A stretch of 64,000 bases of DNA. Origin: an uncultured Prevotella sp. (GTDB taxonomy: Bacteria > Bacteroidota > Bacteroidia > Bacteroidales > Bacteroidaceae). The position numbers were made by a program, and so were the translations under genes. The stretch lies in contig CAMCBZ010000004.1 in NCBI GenBank assembly GCA_945873145.1, positions 1-64,000 on the forward strand, written 5' to 3'. Numbering within the stretch: position 1 is the stretch's first letter; every line of letters starts with the position of its first letter. Below the pieces are notes generated by a model, which saw only the letters and a program-made list of their open reading frames with translations, did not search any database and had not been told where the DNA came from. Positions 61,602 to 64,000 of the stretch are shown piece after piece.

Positions 61602-61667
61602 GCTGTCTTGCGGCTATACCACTGCTGTCTTCCGACTATACCGCTGCTGTCTTCCGACTTTAAAGGG
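61602..61667. repeat. Second tandem array, three units of 22 bp
   Basis: GCTGTCTTCCGACTATACC-type units start at 61602, 61624 and 61646, 22 bases apart, with a few mismatches. It is a different sequence from the array just upstream but has the same period. Confidence 0.8.
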
Positions 61668-61776
61668 ATTTGAGTCACTCACTCTCGTAGTTGAGGTTTT
61701 TTGTCTCTCATAGATGAGAGCTTCTAAATCATCGCACAAGAGATGCAAAGGCTTGCAGATATGATCTCGGTTTCCT

Positions 61777-63261
61777 TTATTGCCTTTTCAGTTGAAAGCC
61801 GACAGCTTCTTGCTTCATGGCACGCTGCACGTCGACAGCATCGAAGGGCAGAGGGCCACGGCCGAGCTCAGGAATGTTGAAACTCTTGAGGTTCATATCG
61901 TAGAGCTGCGGATCTTGTTGTGGCAACACGAAAGGCTTGTGGGCATGGCCCTGGCGGTCGACATAGCAGAAATAGGGCTTGCCATAGAGTCCGTCGTCGC
62001 GTTTGCTGGCAAAGACAAACCACCGGCTGTTGCTCGACCAGGAGTGATAGGTGTCGCTCTTGGCGCTGTTGACCACTGCCAGCGTGTCGATGTGTCCCGT
62101 GCGCAAGTCCATCATCTGCAGGTCAGCCTCGGGATGCCAGATAGGGAAGGTGCCGTAGTAGGCCACGGTATAGAGCAGATAGCGGCCATCGGGCGAGACA
62201 CGCGGATGACAGACCGAAAGTTTCTGCGAGCCATCGTTGTGCGAGGCATTGACGAGCGTGTCGACCCGACTGCCGATACGTCCCGCCTTCTCGTCGAAGC
62301 CAATCCTCACAAGACTGTATTGCAGGCCGTGGAGATTCTTGGAAGCGAGCCCGCTGCTGTTGGCCACACAATAATAGATAGAGCGTCCGTCAGGCGAGAA
62401 TGTCGGGAAAGTCTCAAGTTTCGTGGTGTCGGCGAGCAACGGTGAGAGGATGATTTCGTGGCTTTTCAGGTCAGCCACATACACGTCGCTCTTCTTATCA
62501 TAGACCTCCAACCGCTTATTGGCACGGGCATGGAAGGCCGGAATGATGATGTTGGTGGAGAAGACAATGTAACGCCCAGAAGGCGAAAAACCGTAATAGA
62601 CACTACTCGAAACCATCGAGTCGATAGGCGTGGCGGCCTTAATATCGAGTTTGCTCAACCGTCCGTGGTCGTTGAGGATGGCTCCCCCACCCTTTCCGCG
62701 CACATAGACCATACTCAGCTGCGGGTCGCGGTTGCTGAACTCGTGGCAGTTCATGCACCGGTTCTCCTCGAGTTGATAGTCGACGAGCTGGCAGGTCTCG
62801 AAGTTGGTAAGGTTGCGCTGCTGTATCTGAAGGTGGTTCCACACCTCATAGTCCGGCTCTATCAACCGATAGGTCAGGCAGGGGTCGATGGTGTCGTTGG
62901 CGATGGTCCAGTGGAACGTGGGGTAGCCGAACCACTCTCCTCTATGTTTGGCATAGACTTTCACCTTGACTTGATGCCCCGCATGGGCGCGCAGGAAGTC
63001 GTGCCAGCCGTCGAGATCGAACTGCACCTTATTGCCTTCACGTGTCACAGCCGTGTTGCCGTCGAGCGTCACCGCCACTTCCTCCGCACTGTCGCGCAAC
63101 AGGAAGTTGAGCGGGGCAATGTTCTTGGGGATCGTCACCTCGGTGTAATCAGGATAGACAGGTGCCGGGCGGTTGAGCTCCGTAGCGTTTTCCACACGGT
63201 CGGCACAGGCGAAGAGCAACCACAGGCTGCTCAAAAAGGTGAATATCTTTAGTACTTTCAT
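61777..63261 (-). CDS. CxxCH-containing beta-propeller lipoprotein (second copy)
   Basis: 494 residues from the ATG at 63261 (MKVLKIFTFLSSLWLLFAC), which overlaps the stop of the upstream gene as ATGA. The lipidated Cys is at residue 19. The CxxCH motif RCMNCH lies at residues 169-173, and PD40/TolB-like propeller blades follow (FPTFSPDGRSIYYCV, HPRVSPDGRYLLYTVAYYG). Layout and motifs match the plus-strand copy throughout, with moderate divergence, so these are old paralogues. The role is unknown; it probably works with the DUF6057 protein encoded just upstream. Confidence 0.8.
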   Translation of the reverse strand: MKVLKIFTFLSSLWLLFACADRVENATELNRPAPVYPDYTEVTIPKNIAPLNFLLRDSAEEVAVTLDGNTAVTREGNKVQFDLDGWHDFLRAHAGHQVKVKVYAKHRGEWFGYPTFHWTIANDTIDPCLTYRLIEPDYEVWNHLQIQQRNLTNFETCQLVDYQLEENRCMNCHEFSNRDPQLSMVYVRGKGGGAILNDHGRLSKLDIKAATPIDSMVSSSVYYGFSPSGRYIVFSTNIIIPAFHARANKRLEVYDKKSDVYVADLKSHEIILSPLLADTTKLETFPTFSPDGRSIYYCVANSSGLASKNLHGLQYSLVRIGFDEKAGRIGSRVDTLVNASHNDGSQKLSVCHPRVSPDGRYLLYTVAYYGTFPIWHPEADLQMMDLRTGHIDTLAVVNSAKSDTYHSWSSNSRWFVFASKRDDGLYGKPYFCYVDRQGHAHKPFVLPQQDPQLYDMNLKSFNIPELGRGPLPFDAVDVQRAMKQEAVGFQLKRQ

Positions 63262-64000
63262 GGCTTTTCGTTGTGATGCGTATCGAACCAATACCAATAG
63301 GTACCGGCAAAGGCTGCGCTGCCGCGCTGCTGGTTATAGGCTTGGAAGCGTTGCAGCTCGTCGGGCAACGTGATATAGCGCCGCCACTCGTCGGGGTTGG
63401 CATTCGTTCCCGCAAGCCAGATCATCAAAGCCTGCTGATAGAGGCGGCACGTCGTCCGGGGCGCGTGAGCCTGAACGACAAACATGTCGTAGTCGCGCTT
63501 GAACGTACTGATTTGCTTCAACAGCAAGTCGCTGCAAAGCAGATAGTCGAGCGCTACCAGGTTTCTGGGGTTGCTTCGAAGCAGTTCGGTCATGATCACG
63601 TAAGCGTTGTCGCTCTTGCGCAGCGTGTCGCAACAATTGGTCATCTTGGCTTTTTCACGATAGAAGTCACCGTTGGCGCGCGCCTGCGCAGCCCAACGAC
63701 GATAGGCCACGGTGTGGTCGAGCAGTCCCAGAAACTTGTCGGCAGCCGCACGATTGCCCGTCACCAGGTTGATCTCGGCCAAGCGCCGGACCATCCTCGC
63801 GTTGCGGTTGTCGGGCGAGAAGGCGAGAGCCTGCATGGCAGCGCGCTCGGCAAAGGTCATGTCGCCCAAAGCCCAATAGAGGTCATTCATGCGGTTGATG
63901 ATGAGCAACGGCGTCGCGGCTCCTATCTGCTCAAAGGTTCCCAGATAGTTATGTGGGAAACGCAGCAACGCATCGGGCAACTCGCCCTGCTGGGCCTTGA
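63258..64000 (-). CDS. DUF6057 family protein, C-terminal part (cut by the window edge)
   Basis: The frame is open from the window edge to the stop at 63258. The visible 247 or so residues are the soluble TPR-like half: ALGDMTFAERAAMQALAF, EINLVTGNRAAADKFLGLL, VALDYLLCSDLLLKQISTF. They align in order with the C-terminal half of the plus-strand DUF6057 protein. The membrane half should lie beyond position 64000. It is coupled by ATGA to the CxxCH-propeller gene. Confidence 0.78.
   Translation of the reverse strand, partial: KAQQGELPDALLRFPHNYLGTFEQIGAATPLLIINRMNDLYWALGDMTFAERAAMQALAFSPDNRNARMVRRLAEINLVTGNRAAADKFLGLLDHTVAYRRWAAQARANGDFYREKAKMTNCCDTLRKSDNAYVIMTELLRSNPRNLVALDYLLCSDLLLKQISTFKRDYDMFVVQAHAPRTTCRLYQQALMIWLAGTNANPDEWRRYITLPDELQRFQAYNQQRGSAAFAGTYWYWFDTHHNEKP

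Noticed and set aside
61516..61667. Possible CRISPR array
   Set aside because: The units are contiguous 22-bp tandem repeats with no spacers, and there are no cas genes nearby.

Overview
The window is a chromosomal stretch of a Bacteroidota bacterium, most likely Prevotella-like (Prevotellaceae). The evidence is two SusC/SusD pairs, many promoters of the Bacteroidota type (-7 box TAnnTTTG, often with TTTG about 19-20 bases upstream), an arginine operon in the order argR-GNAT-argG-argC-argD-proC, and an ornithine carbamoyltransferase of the N-succinylornithine type. The species cannot be named from the sequence alone.

Layout. 1-4.3 kb: a cut-off M16 metallopeptidase, a Bax-inhibitor-1 membrane protein, and an ECF sigma / anti-sigma pair whose TonB-dependent receptor has lost most of its plug and barrel. 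4.3-6.2 kb: an AAA ATPase (DUF4143 type) preceded by a strict 33-bp tandem array, then a 5'-truncated acetyltransferase. 6.2-22.3 kb: a glycan-degradation region, mostly on the minus strand, with a histidine-phosphatase/GH92 fusion, a second GH92, a glycerophosphodiesterase/GH28 fusion, SusD, SusC and a second GH28. A three-gene DUF3791-DUF3990 cassette resembling a toxin system and an intact acetyltransferase lie between the two GH92 genes. 22.3-39.6 kb: housekeeping genes (radC, an NPP-type phosphodiesterase, a glycosyltransferase, efp, rpmH, a PASTA protein, rluD-like, ddl, tRNA-Pro, tRNA-Phe, PAP2, murF, folP, cdaA, pta, ackA, a KDG-kinase-like gene), interrupted by a PIN-type and a GNAT-type toxin-antitoxin-like pair. 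39.8-51 kb: lpxH, a DUF59 protein, then the arginine/proline operon argR to argF'. Between the second and third arg genes sits a DUF559 nuclease-like gene bracketed by inverted copies of a G/C-rich palindrome, one of which is read as part of ArgG. 51-64 kb: a second SusC/SusD/SusE-like locus followed by a DUF4369 lipoprotein, a DUF6057 membrane protein and a CxxCH-bearing beta-propeller lipoprotein. A second DUF6057/CxxCH-propeller pair faces it from the other strand and runs off the window.

How it works together. The first glycan locus should import oligosaccharides (SusCD) after cleavage by two GH28 enzymes and two exo-mannosidases, two of these enzymes carrying fused phosphatase or phosphodiesterase domains. 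KDG kinase could serve galacturonate breakdown. Pta-AckA makes ATP from acetyl-phosphate. The arg/pro operon makes arginine through N-succinylated intermediates and proline from glutamate.

The most unusual features are: the palindrome-bracketed DUF559 unit in the arg operon; the duplicated DUF6057/CxxCH-propeller modules; the two enzyme fusions; and four intergenic arrays whose period is exactly 22 or 33 bp.
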